Shown here one piece after another: positions 9,278 to 21,712 of a stretch of 64,000 bases of DNA. The first letter of the stretch is position 1; every line of letters starts with the position of its first letter. The DNA comes from an uncultured Alphaproteobacteria bacterium (GTDB lineage Bacteria; Pseudomonadota; Alphaproteobacteria; HIMB59; GCA-002718135): NCBI GenBank assembly GCA_902570155.1, contig CACFXU010000004.1, forward strand, positions 1-64,000, given 5' to 3'. A program made the position numbers and the translations under genes. The notes beneath the pieces were generated by a model. The model did no database searches. It was not told where the DNA came from and saw only the letters and a list, made by a program, of their open reading frames with translations.

Positions 9278-9279
9278 GT

Positions 9280-10353
9280 ATGAAAAATAGTGTAGAGGTA
9301 AAAAATATATCCTTTAGTTATGGAAAAACAGAAATATTAAATGATTTAAGTCTTGATATTAAAGAGGGTGAATTTATGGTTTTGTTAGGGCCTTCAGGTT
9401 GTGGCAAAACAACTTTATTAAACTGTATAGCTGGTCTTTTAGATTTGACTGAAGGTCAAATTTGGATTGAAGATGATAATGTTACTTGGAAAGAGCCAAA
9501 GGATAGACACATAGGAATGGTGTTTCAGTCCTACGCCTTATATCCAAGTATGACTGTTGAGAAAAATTTATCATTTGGTTTAAGGATGATGGGAACTGCT
9601 AAAAAAATTATAGATGATAAAATTGAAAAAGCAGCAAATCTTTTACAGATTAATGAATTACTTAAAAGAAAACCATCTCAACTCTCAGGAGGTCAAAGAC
9701 AACGTGTTGCAATAGGAAGAGCTCTAGTAAGAGATGCAAAAGTATTTTTATTTGATGAACCATTGAGTAATCTAGATGCAAAATTAAGAGCTGAACTACG
9801 CTATGAAATTAAAAAACTTCATAGAGATTTATCCAATACCATGATTTATGTAACTCATGATCAAATTGAAGCAATGACACTTGCTGACCGTATATCTGTT
9901 ATGAAAGATGGGCTAATACAACAATTAGATACACCTAAACAAATTTATAATAAGCCAGCTAATTTATTTGTGGCTGGATTTATTGGATCTCCAAGTATGA
10001 ATTTTTTAAATGCCAAATTTGATAAATCAAATCAAAATATAATTGTTGGTACTAAACAAATTGATATTTCTAAATATGAAAACATAAATAATATGATTAA
10101 TGATCAAAAGGTTGTCTTTGGAATAAGACCTGAAAATATAAACATAGAAAAAAATGAAAATTCTATTCAATGTAAAGTTGAATTAGTAGAGCCCATGGGT
10201 GCTGATACTTTAGTTTGGACTAGTATAGAGGGTACACCAATATCGATTAGATTAGAAGGAAGTTCAAATTATAATTTAAATGATGAAATAAATATCTCTT
10301 TTGATATAAATAGATCTTCAATATTTGATAGTAAATCTGAGGAGAGAATTTAA
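9280..10353 (+). CDS. ABC sugar transporter ATPase (UgpC/MalK-type)
   Basis: This 357-residue ATPase powers sugar import. It shows Walker A (GPSGCGKT, residues 37-44), the ABC signature (LSGGQRQRVAIGRAL, from about 135), Walker B (VFLFDEPLSNLDAKLR, from about 156), the switch His in YVTHDQIEAMTLADR, and a C-terminal TOBE/MalK regulatory domain after about residue 235. I chose the ATG at 9280, preceded by AAGGGGTGAG; an in-frame ATG at 9235 lies inside the permease gene. It is the only ABC ATPase in the window and could also serve the ATPase-less first locus, since UgpC/MsmX-type ATPases are often shared. Confidence 0.95.
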   Translation: MKNSVEVKNISFSYGKTEILNDLSLDIKEGEFMVLLGPSGCGKTTLLNCIAGLLDLTEGQIWIEDDNVTWKEPKDRHIGMVFQSYALYPSMTVEKNLSFGLRMMGTAKKIIDDKIEKAANLLQINELLKRKPSQLSGGQRQRVAIGRALVRDAKVFLFDEPLSNLDAKLRAELRYEIKKLHRDLSNTMIYVTHDQIEAMTLADRISVMKDGLIQQLDTPKQIYNKPANLFVAGFIGSPSMNFLNAKFDKSNQNIIVGTKQIDISKYENINNMINDQKVVFGIRPENINIEKNENSIQCKVELVEPMGADTLVWTSIEGTPISIRLEGSSNYNLNDEINISFDINRSSIFDSKSEERI

Positions 10354-11126
10354 TGAATAGAAATGAAGTAACAATGCAGTTGTACACAACAAGAAAATTT
10401 CAACCTTACGAGCCAATATTTAAATTTCTATCTGAGTCTGGAATTAAAAATATTGAATTATTTGATTTAGATAAAATTGATTTAGATAATTTTAAATCAA
10501 TGATGGAAGAAAATAGTATTTCTATAAAATCTTCTCACATAAGTTTTCAAGCAATTACAAATACAGAAGAAACAATTAGTAGGATGAAATATCTAAATAT
10601 TAAGCATGCGATAGTACCTTCTGTGCCTGAAAAATTTACTAAAGATTTTGCTTCAAATTTTGATCTTGATGAAGACACTTGGAATAACTTTGGTAAAGAT
10701 CTCTCATCATATGTACAAACGTATGAAGATAATGGTCTAACTCTTGGTTATCATAATCATTCATTTGAATTTAGACCTCTTCCTAGTGGTAAGCTTCCAA
10801 TAGAATGTATGATGGATCACAATGAAAATCTAAAAATGGAACTTGATCTTGGATGGGCAGTTGCTGGAAAAGCAGATCCACTTGATTGGATAGAAAAATA
10901 TAAAAATAAAATCATTGGATGTCACTTAAAGGATTTTTATGATCAAAGTAAAAACTTATTAGAACACGATGAACAATCTGCTGTAGGAGAAGGTTTTATT
11001 GATTGGCCTAAACTAATTTCTGAAGTTAAAAAAACACCATGTGAAGTTTTTGTATTAGAGCACGATGACCCAAAAGACTATAAAGAATACACAACTAAAT
11101 CTCTAAATTATCTAGAAACAATTTAA
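10353..11126 (+). CDS. Sugar phosphate isomerase/epimerase (xylose-isomerase-like TIM barrel)
   Basis: This 257-residue cytoplasmic protein of the AP-endonuclease-2/xylose-isomerase-like TIM-barrel family contains the expected metal-site segments: GYHNHSFEF, MELDLGWAVAGK, GCHLKDFYD and VFVLEHDDP. Members isomerise, epimerise or cleave keto-sugars and inositol derivatives. Start and stop are coupled to both neighbours by one-base TAATG overlaps. A ribosome site GGAGAG precedes the start. Pairing with a Gfo/Idh/MocA dehydrogenase suggests an oxidise-then-isomerise or eliminate route for the imported sugar. The exact substrate cannot be read. Confidence 0.87.
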   Translation: MNRNEVTMQLYTTRKFQPYEPIFKFLSESGIKNIELFDLDKIDLDNFKSMMEENSISIKSSHISFQAITNTEETISRMKYLNIKHAIVPSVPEKFTKDFASNFDLDEDTWNNFGKDLSSYVQTYEDNGLTLGYHNHSFEFRPLPSGKLPIECMMDHNENLKMELDLGWAVAGKADPLDWIEKYKNKIIGCHLKDFYDQSKNLLEHDEQSAVGEGFIDWPKLISEVKKTPCEVFVLEHDDPKDYKEYTTKSLNYLETI

Positions 11127-12250
11127 TGAATATTGGAATTGTTGGTTGTGGAAATATTTCTGAGACTTATTTTGAGTGTCAAAAAATATTTAATAATTTT
11201 AAAATAGTTGCTTGTGCCGATATAAATAATGAAGCTGCATCTAATGCTGCATCTAAATATAATGTTAAAGCGTTATCAGTTGATGAAATTTTAGAAAATA
11301 ATGAAATTGATTTAATTATTAATCTAACAATTCCTGCAGCGCATAAAGAAATAATTACAAAATCACTACAAAATGGAAAGCACTGTTTTAGTGAAAAGCC
11401 ATTAGCAATGAATTTTCAAGAAGGTTTAGAAATACAAAAATTAGCTAATGATAAAGTTTTGTACGTTGGTTGCGCTCCAGATACATTTTTAGGAGCGGCA
11501 GGACAAAAAGCTAGAAAATTAATTGAAGAAAATAAAATAGGTAAAATTGTTCTTGGTACATTTAATTTGATGTCTCATGGAATGGAGCATTGGCATCCAA
11601 ATCCAGATTTTTTCTTTAAACCTGGCGCTGGACCAGTTTTTGATGTTGGTGTTTATTACATTACTCAATTAGTTAATTTAATTGGACCAGTTAAACAAAT
11701 AAATGCAATCAGTGGAACTGTTTCAAATGAGAGAACAATCACTAGTCAACCTAGATATGGAGATAAAATAAAAGTTGAAACACCAACAACTCTAATGGGT
11801 TCTTTAGAGTTTCAAAATGGAGCAAAAGTTCAGTTTTTTTGTACTTGGGATGTCTGGAAAAATAACCATTCAACAATTGAACTTTATGGACTTGATGGTT
11901 CAATGATAGTCCCTGATCCAAATTTTTTTAGTGGTGATTTGTTAATTTCTCAAAAAGATAGTGATTGGGAAACTATAAATAATGATAATATGTTGTTAGG
12001 TATTCCTAACAAGAGTGACGGAGAGGGTAACAAAAAAGCAAATTATAGAGGAATAGGTCTCTCAGAAATGATTGATTCCATATCTAATAATCGAAAAGCA
12101 AGATGTTCTCTTGAATTATCTCTCCATGTTCTAGAAATTATGGATGGAATTATAAAATCGGCTGAGGAAAACAAATCTTACCAACTATCAACCAACCCTA
12201 ATCAACCTGCAATATTAGCAGAAGAAGAAATAAAAAATTTAAAAATTTAA
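11126..12250 (+). CDS. Gfo/Idh/MocA family dehydrogenase
   Basis: This 374-residue NAD(P)-dependent dehydrogenase has an N-terminal Rossmann motif (GIVGCGNISETYF, residues 3-15) and the SEKPLAMN motif where the family Lys lies. The C-terminal domain contains GMEHWHPNPDFFFKPGAGPVFDVG, a pattern seen in members acting on glycosides or pyranose derivatives. It ends the second sugar operon and is coupled to the isomerase gene by TAATG. It differs clearly from the other Gfo/Idh/MocA protein at 3076, so the two loci probably treat different intermediates. No terminator is evident in the 22 bases before the convergent mlaC. Confidence 0.89.
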   Translation: MNIGIVGCGNISETYFECQKIFNNFKIVACADINNEAASNAASKYNVKALSVDEILENNEIDLIINLTIPAAHKEIITKSLQNGKHCFSEKPLAMNFQEGLEIQKLANDKVLYVGCAPDTFLGAAGQKARKLIEENKIGKIVLGTFNLMSHGMEHWHPNPDFFFKPGAGPVFDVGVYYITQLVNLIGPVKQINAISGTVSNERTITSQPRYGDKIKVETPTTLMGSLEFQNGAKVQFFCTWDVWKNNHSTIELYGLDGSMIVPDPNFFSGDLLISQKDSDWETINNDNMLLGIPNKSDGEGNKKANYRGIGLSEMIDSISNNRKARCSLELSLHVLEIMDGIIKSAEENKSYQLSTNPNQPAILAEEEIKNLKI

Positions 12251-12272
12251 TTGTTGAGAATTTAATAAGATT

Positions 12273-12875
12273 TTATTCAGTAATTTTTTGATAACTTTCA
12301 AGGTTTTGATCAAATAAAACTTCATTAAATTTTGAAAGATTATTATCAACCTTTTTTAACATAGAATTAAATTCTGATCTTTTTGTTACTACTAAAGAAA
12401 TGTCAGCAACAATTAAATCAATAATATAGAATCGATCTTTTGATTCTTTTACTCGCCATGTTACAACAACTGATCCAGTATCTGAAAAGATCTCCATATC
12501 AATCAAAGTGACTTGATTTTTGCTATCATATTTTGATTTTGTTAATTTATAAGTTTGGTCTGAATAACCTTGCATCATTGAAGCTATATTTAAAGCCAAA
12601 TGTCGTTTAAAATTATCAATGTAGATTTGTTTTGTACTTTTATCTGATTTTTTCCAAGCTTCTCCTGCAACAAATTTAGCAATGCCAGTTCCAGCAAAAT
12701 TATTATTTATTGTTTTTTCAATTAGAAGAAATCTGTTCTCATTTGAGAGATTTTGGTTTTTGTAAGCTTCAAGAATTATATCAATTTCTCTTTTAAGCCA
12801 TTCTGATGTTTCATCAGAGTATAAATTTTTGGAAATAAAGATTATAAAAAAAAATATAATTAAACTAAGCTTCAT
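12273..12875 (-). CDS. mlaC: MlaC-like phospholipid-binding protein (Ttg2D family)
   Basis: This 200-residue periplasmic protein has a signal peptide (MKLSLIIFFFIIFISKNLYS) and the Ttg2D/MlaC fold signatures: NFAGTGIAKFVAGEAWKK, FKRHLALNIASMMQGY and WRVKESKDRFYIIDLIVADISLVVTKRSEF. MlaC carries phospholipids between the MlaA complex at the outer membrane and the MlaFEDB importer, keeping the outer membrane asymmetric. It is directly downstream of mlaA with a one-base overlap. The inner-membrane components mlaF, mlaE and mlaD are not in this window. Confidence 0.9.
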   Translation of the reverse strand: MKLSLIIFFFIIFISKNLYSDETSEWLKREIDIILEAYKNQNLSNENRFLLIEKTINNNFAGTGIAKFVAGEAWKKSDKSTKQIYIDNFKRHLALNIASMMQGYSDQTYKLTKSKYDSKNQVTLIDMEIFSDTGSVVVTWRVKESKDRFYIIDLIVADISLVVTKRSEFNSMLKKVDNNLSKFNEVLFDQNLESYQKITE

Positions 12876-13660
12876 TATTCAAATTCAATGCTAATAAGTG
12901 GAAGAGGAGTTAATTCTGAGTCATCTACATTATTAATGGCTGCTTTTCGGTTTTGATAGTAAGAACTTCTTACCGCAGCATAATAATCCACTGAATTATC
13001 TCTTAACGCATTAACTTCATCAATTATTTGTGACCTTGTATCAACTGCATTAACTGCTGTTCTCATTGGCACTAACCAAGCTTCACCCTCACTTACTGCA
13101 TATGCATTAATTGGATCAGTCATCATTGTTAAAATCAATCCTGAAGTATCTCTAAGGTTTGATGGTCCAAATAACGGAAGAACAATATAAAAGCCATCTC
13201 CAACACCCCAGGTAGCAAGTGTTTGTCCATAATCTTCTTCTTTTTCTTCAAGTCCAATTTTTTCAGCTACATCAAATAATCCAAATACACCTACTGAGCT
13301 ATTAACTATAAATCTTCCTGATGATTGAACAGCGTTTTCACCCTGACCTTGCAATAGTTGATTTACAACAACTAAAGGAGCTCTTAAATTGCTCAAAAAA
13401 TTACTTATTCCACTTTGTAAAGGAGAAGGTAATTTTTTGTAGCCTTTTGCAATTGGCTCTAAAACAATTCTATCAGCAACATTATTAAAACTAAATATAG
13501 CTCTATTTACCGGTTCAAAAGGATCATATATTTCATCTTCTACTGTGGTTGTATTAAAATCCTCTGAGTCAGTATTTACCTGATCAGCATCACTTGCAAT
13601 TACCTTATAAGAAAGTAAACTGAAAAATAGAAAAAATAGAATTATAATTTTTTTACTCAT
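12875..13660 (-). CDS. mlaA: MlaA/VacJ outer-membrane lipid asymmetry protein
   Basis: This 261-residue MlaA/VacJ-family protein shows YDPFEPVNRAIFSFNN, PLVVVNQLLQGQ, GRFIVNSSVGVFGLFDVA and DYGQTLATWGVGDGFYIVLPLFGPSNLRD. It removes misplaced phospholipid from the outer leaflet and passes it to MlaC. The N terminus is a signal peptide (about residues 1-22, ending KVIAS), but I see no lipobox cysteine, whereas the Escherichia coli protein is a lipoprotein. An acidic stretch (residues 23-42) follows the signal. It is divergent from the helicase gene and first of a two-gene mlaA-mlaC unit. Confidence 0.92.
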   Translation of the reverse strand: MSKKIIILFFLFFSLLSYKVIASDADQVNTDSEDFNTTTVEDEIYDPFEPVNRAIFSFNNVADRIVLEPIAKGYKKLPSPLQSGISNFLSNLRAPLVVVNQLLQGQGENAVQSSGRFIVNSSVGVFGLFDVAEKIGLEEKEEDYGQTLATWGVGDGFYIVLPLFGPSNLRDTSGLILTMMTDPINAYAVSEGEAWLVPMRTAVNAVDTRSQIIDEVNALRDNSVDYYAAVRSSYYQNRKAAINNVDDSELTPLPLISIEFE

Positions 13661-13739
13661 AGACTAACCACTATTATCTAAACTATTATTTAATATAGTT
13701 TATAAATTACATTATATATATCTCTAATATAGCAAAAAA

Positions 13740-18766
<5,027 letters not shown>

Positions 18767-18799
18767 AATTTATTTATATATTTAAATTTTAAAATTTGA

Positions 18800-19546
18800 A
18801 TGAAATATATAACGAAATACAAATCTCCAAATTATAATTTAAGAAATAATTCGAAAATACAACTAATTATAATTCATTATACAGCCTTGAAAAACACATT
18901 AGATGCAATTTCATATTTATGTAATAGGGAAAAAAAAGTCAGCTCACATTATCTAATTTCACAAAATGGAACCATTTACAACTTAGTAAAAGATAAATTT
19001 AGAGCATGGCATGCAGGACAATCATTTTGGCATGAAATCATTGATATTAATTCTGTCTCTATAGGAATAGAGCTTGATTATAATCCAAGAGGAAAAAATA
19101 ATAAATATTCATTAAAAATGATATATTCATTAAAAAAACTGATACTTAAATTACAAAAAAATTATAAAATTAATAAAAATAATGTTTTAGCGCATTCAGA
19201 TATTGCTCCTTTTAGAAAAAAAGATCCTGGTAAATATTTTCCATGGCAATCACTCTCTTCTTCAAAGCTAATTTTAAATCATAGAAAACTAAAAAAAAGA
19301 GAAATAAAAATTATGGAAAATTGGTTTCATAGCCATAATTTAAAGTCAAAAAAACAGAAAGCAATTTTAGCTTTATCATTGATTGGATACGATACACGTG
19401 AAGTATATAAAAATGATAAACTTTATAATAAACTTATAAGCGCATATAGAAATAGATATCTAAATAGCAATGATATAAATAACAATAAATCCATATATAA
19501 TACTTTAATTAAACACCTCTTTAATTTTCTATTGACCAAAAATTAA
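18800..19546 (+). CDS. N-acetylmuramoyl-L-alanine amidase (Amidase_2, AmpD/AmiD-like)
   Basis: This 248-residue zinc amidase cleaves the bond between N-acetylmuramic acid and L-alanine. Zinc ligands are visible as His26 (IIIHYTA), His132 (LAHSDIAP) and Asp142 (RKKDPGKYFPW); Glu91 (GIELDY) is in the expected catalytic place. Residues 165-248 form an extra C-terminal part that resembles a peptidoglycan-binding helix bundle, as in AmiD. No signal peptide is visible, so a cytoplasmic AmpD-like recycling role is possible, but the length is closer to AmiD. It is divergent from bamD. Its last bases contain the -35 of the RNase P RNA promoter. Confidence 0.9.
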   Translation: MKYITKYKSPNYNLRNNSKIQLIIIHYTALKNTLDAISYLCNREKKVSSHYLISQNGTIYNLVKDKFRAWHAGQSFWHEIIDINSVSIGIELDYNPRGKNNKYSLKMIYSLKKLILKLQKNYKINKNNVLAHSDIAPFRKKDPGKYFPWQSLSSSKLILNHRKLKKREIKIMENWFHSHNLKSKKQKAILALSLIGYDTREVYKNDKLYNKLISAYRNRYLNSNDINNNKSIYNTLIKHLFNFLLTKN

Positions 19547-19559
19547 ATAAATTTATTAG
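19532..19559 (+). promoter_or_regulatory. Promoter of rnpB inside the 3' end of the amidase gene
   Basis: TTGACC at 19532-19537 and TATTAG at 19554-19559 are spaced by 16 bp. They predict a transcript start near 19566, matching the first paired base of the RNase P RNA P1 helix at 19565. The -35 overlaps the amidase stop region. Confidence 0.6.
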
Positions 19560-19564
19560 AGAAA

Positions 19565-19904
19565 ATAGATGGTGCGATGATCGCTTGAGTAATCAAGAGG
19601 AAAGTCCGGGCTCCACTGGAAAAAAAACCAGGTAACTCCTGGCAAGTGCAAGCTTAGGGAAAGTGCAGCAGAAAATATACCGCCTGTAAAGGTAAGGGTG
19701 AAAAGGTAAGGTAAGAGCTTACCGCTTTTTTGGTAACAAAAAAGGCTTTGCAAACCCTTTTTGGAGCAAGGTCAAATAGGAATGGCAATCAGTTCCAGCT
19801 GAGCTATTCGGGTAGACTGCTTGAAGCAAATGGTGACATTTGTTTTAGATTAATGATCATCAATTTTTTATTAAATTACAGAACCCGGCTTATGCACCAT
19901 CTAT
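19565..19904 (+). ncRNA. rnpB: RNase P RNA, bacterial class A
   Basis: This is the catalytic RNA of RNase P, which removes 5' leaders from pre-tRNAs. The two ends form the P1 helix: ATAGATGGTGC at 19565-19575 is the exact complement of GCACCATCTAT at 19894-19904. Conserved core segments follow the 5' arm (GAGGAAAGTCCGGGCTCC, 19598-19615), with GGAGCAAGGTCAAATAGG in the middle and ACAGAACCCGGCTTATGCACC at the 3' end. Length is about 340 nt. Open frames crossing this stretch on both strands are not genes. rnpB beside mraZ is common in alphaproteobacteria. No clear T-rich terminator follows. Confidence 0.96.
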
Positions 19905-19950
19905 ATCTTTATTGAGAACATATAAAGAACATTTATCATAATTTCATATA

Positions 19951-19985
19951 CCCATTGACGCCCATATATTCCCATGATAACCCAT
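19951..19985 (+). promoter_or_regulatory. Putative MraZ operator: four CCCAT boxes at 10-bp spacing
   Basis: CCCAT occurs at 19951, 19961, 19971 and 19981, each separated by exactly five bases, ending five bases before the mraZ ATG at 19991. On the other strand this reads ATGGG repeats. MraZ of Escherichia coli is known to bind TGGGN repeats separated by five bases in front of its own operon, so this is very probably the autoregulatory site of the division cluster. It also argues against an upstream TTG start at 19955, which would place the operator inside the gene. Confidence 0.85.
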
Positions 19986-19990
19986 ATTTA

Positions 19991-20452
19991 ATGGATTTAT
20001 TTGTATCTAAATATATTAATAAAATAGATAAGAAGGGAAGAGTTTCTCTACCTTCTAGTTTTAGAAATGTACTTCCTAAGGCTAATAGAAATGAAATTAT
20101 TTTATACAAATCTATAAAAACACCTTCTATTGAGGGTTGCGGTGTTGGAAGATTAAAAGAAATAGCAAAAAGAATTAATAATTTAGATTTTTTTTCTGAA
20201 GATTATGATGATTTCTCAACATCAATTTTTTCTGAAATAGTCACAACTAATGTTGATAAAGAAGGAAGGTTTTTAATACCTGAAGAATTAAAATTATATG
20301 CAGGAATAAAAACAGAGGTAGCTTTTTTTGGTCAAGGACATTTTTTTCAGATGTGGGAACCTAAACAAGGTTTAAAAAATACTGAAGATGCAAGACGACG
20401 TCTTTTAAAAGAAAAAAAATCATTACGAATGATGTTAACACAACAAAAATAA
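19991..20452 (+). CDS. mraZ: MraZ transcriptional regulator of the dcw cluster
   Basis: This 153-residue protein has two AbrB-like swapped-hairpin domains. Each carries the family signature, first as INKIDKKGRVSLPSSFR (about residues 8-24) and then as TTNVDKEGRFLIPEELKLYAGI (about residues 84-105). MraZ forms ring-shaped oligomers, binds repeats in its own promoter and represses the cluster; RsmH antagonises it in Escherichia coli. The ATG at 19991 gives the usual length, and the four-box operator is directly upstream. No Shine-Dalgarno is visible. The next gene, rsmH, starts one base after the stop. Confidence 0.93.
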   Translation: MDLFVSKYINKIDKKGRVSLPSSFRNVLPKANRNEIILYKSIKTPSIEGCGVGRLKEIAKRINNLDFFSEDYDDFSTSIFSEIVTTNVDKEGRFLIPEELKLYAGIKTEVAFFGQGHFFQMWEPKQGLKNTEDARRRLLKEKKSLRMMLTQQK

Positions 20453-20453
20453 T

Positions 20454-21392
20454 ATGGAAAATTTACATAATTCAGTAATGATTAATGAAATAATATCATT
20501 TCTACCATTAAAAAAATCAATAAATGTAATAGATGCAACTTTTGGTGGTGGCGGCTATTCAAAAACTATTCTTGAAAAATTTAATGTAAATCAGTTTTTG
20601 GCAATAGATAGGGATCCAATTTCAAAAATATTTGCAAAAGAATTAGAATCAAAATTTTCAAATTTTATTCTAATAAATGATAAATTTAGTAACATTGAAG
20701 AAATAGTAAATAATACAAAGTTTAAAGACAAAAAATTTGACATAATTCTTTTTGATATAGGCACAAGTTCAAATCAAATAGACAATGCGCAAAGAGGTTT
20801 TTCATTCAATAAATCTGGACCACTTGATATGCGAATGGGTGCTTCAGATAAAAAAGCTTATGATATAATTAATAATTATGAAGAAAAAAATTTAGCTGAC
20901 ATAATTTATCAATATGGAGAAGAACGATACTCAAGAGTTATTGCGAAAGAAATAGTAAAAAATAGAAAAATAAAATTTATTAGTGACACTATAGAATTAT
21001 CAAACATTATTAAAAAATGTTTACCAAAAAAGAATCAATTAAAAAACAAGATCCATCCAGCTACAAAAACATTTCAGGCAATTAGAATTTATGTAAATGA
21101 TGAGTTAAATGAACTAAAGACGAGTCTAGAAAAAACTTTAAAAATTTTAAATAAAGATGGTTTGATTTTAGTAGTTTCTTTCCAAAGTCTAGAAGATAGA
21201 ATTGTGAAAGAATTTTTTAACCACAATAGTGGTAAACGATGGCGTTCCTCCCGCCACTACCCGGAGTTACCTGATAAACTGGCAACTCAACTTAAAATAA
21301 TCACCAAAAAACCAATATTGCCGTCAGCTTCTGAGATTTTAGAAAATCCCAGATCTAGATCAGCAAAACTTCGGGTAGCTCAAAAAATTTAA
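20454..21392 (+). CDS. rsmH: 16S rRNA (cytosine(1402)-N4)-methyltransferase RsmH (MraW)
   Basis: This 312-residue SAM-dependent enzyme methylates N4 of C1402 in 16S rRNA. The N terminus HNSVMINEIISFL, the SAM-binding DATFGGGGYSKTIL (residues 25-38), DIGTSSNQIDNAQRGFSF and GPLDMRMG, and the late HPATKTFQAIRIYVNDEL are diagnostic. A patch near the 3' end (21231-21290) encoding GKRWRSSRHYPELPDKL is roughly 55% GC and uses codons (CGC, TCC, CCG, CTG) unlike the rest of the gene. It sits between mraZ and ftsL, as in nearly all dcw clusters. Confidence 0.96.
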   Translation: MENLHNSVMINEIISFLPLKKSINVIDATFGGGGYSKTILEKFNVNQFLAIDRDPISKIFAKELESKFSNFILINDKFSNIEEIVNNTKFKDKKFDIILFDIGTSSNQIDNAQRGFSFNKSGPLDMRMGASDKKAYDIINNYEEKNLADIIYQYGEERYSRVIAKEIVKNRKIKFISDTIELSNIIKKCLPKKNQLKNKIHPATKTFQAIRIYVNDELNELKTSLEKTLKILNKDGLILVVSFQSLEDRIVKEFFNHNSGKRWRSSRHYPELPDKLATQLKIITKKPILPSASEILENPRSRSAKLRVAQKI

Positions 21393-21394
21393 TA

Positions 21395-21709
21395 ATGAAG
21401 TATACAAAATCAATTATACTCTTTTTAATTCTTAATTTAATACTTGTTTTTTCAATGATTTTTATTGCCAACAATACAAGAGAAATTGAAAAAAATAATG
21501 TTTATTTGAAAATGAAAATTTCTAAGATTTCAGAAAACTTAAAAATCAATAAAATTGAATTAGCTACTCATCAAAATAGCTCATATCTAAAAACATTATA
21601 TGAATTGTATTTTTATGAAACTCAAAATAATAATGTCCCTCTAATAGTAAAATTGAAAGAACTTTCAAATCAAGACAAAAATATCAAGCTTGTTAGTTCA
21701 AATAATTAA
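21395..21709 (+). CDS. ftsL: Cell-division protein FtsL
   Basis: This 104-residue bitopic protein has a short cytoplasmic start (MKYTKS), one membrane helix (about residues 7-27) and a periplasmic coiled-coil-like stretch (REIEKNNVYLKMKISKISENLK). FtsL links FtsQ and FtsB to FtsW-FtsI at the septum. Sequence conservation is low in this family, so the call rests on size, topology and position between rsmH and ftsI, only two and three bases from its neighbours. Confidence 0.82.
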   Translation: MKYTKSIILFLILNLILVFSMIFIANNTREIEKNNVYLKMKISKISENLKINKIELATHQNSSYLKTLYELYFYETQNNNVPLIVKLKELSNQDKNIKLVSSNN

Positions 21710-21712
21710 TTA

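Noticed and set aside
9235..9279. Longer start for the ABC ATPase
   Set aside because: It lies inside the permease gene; ATG 9280 has a clear ribosome site and normal N terminus.
19556..19915. Open frames of 61-65 residues on both strands
   Set aside because: They lie inside the RNase P RNA, whose structure explains the sequence.
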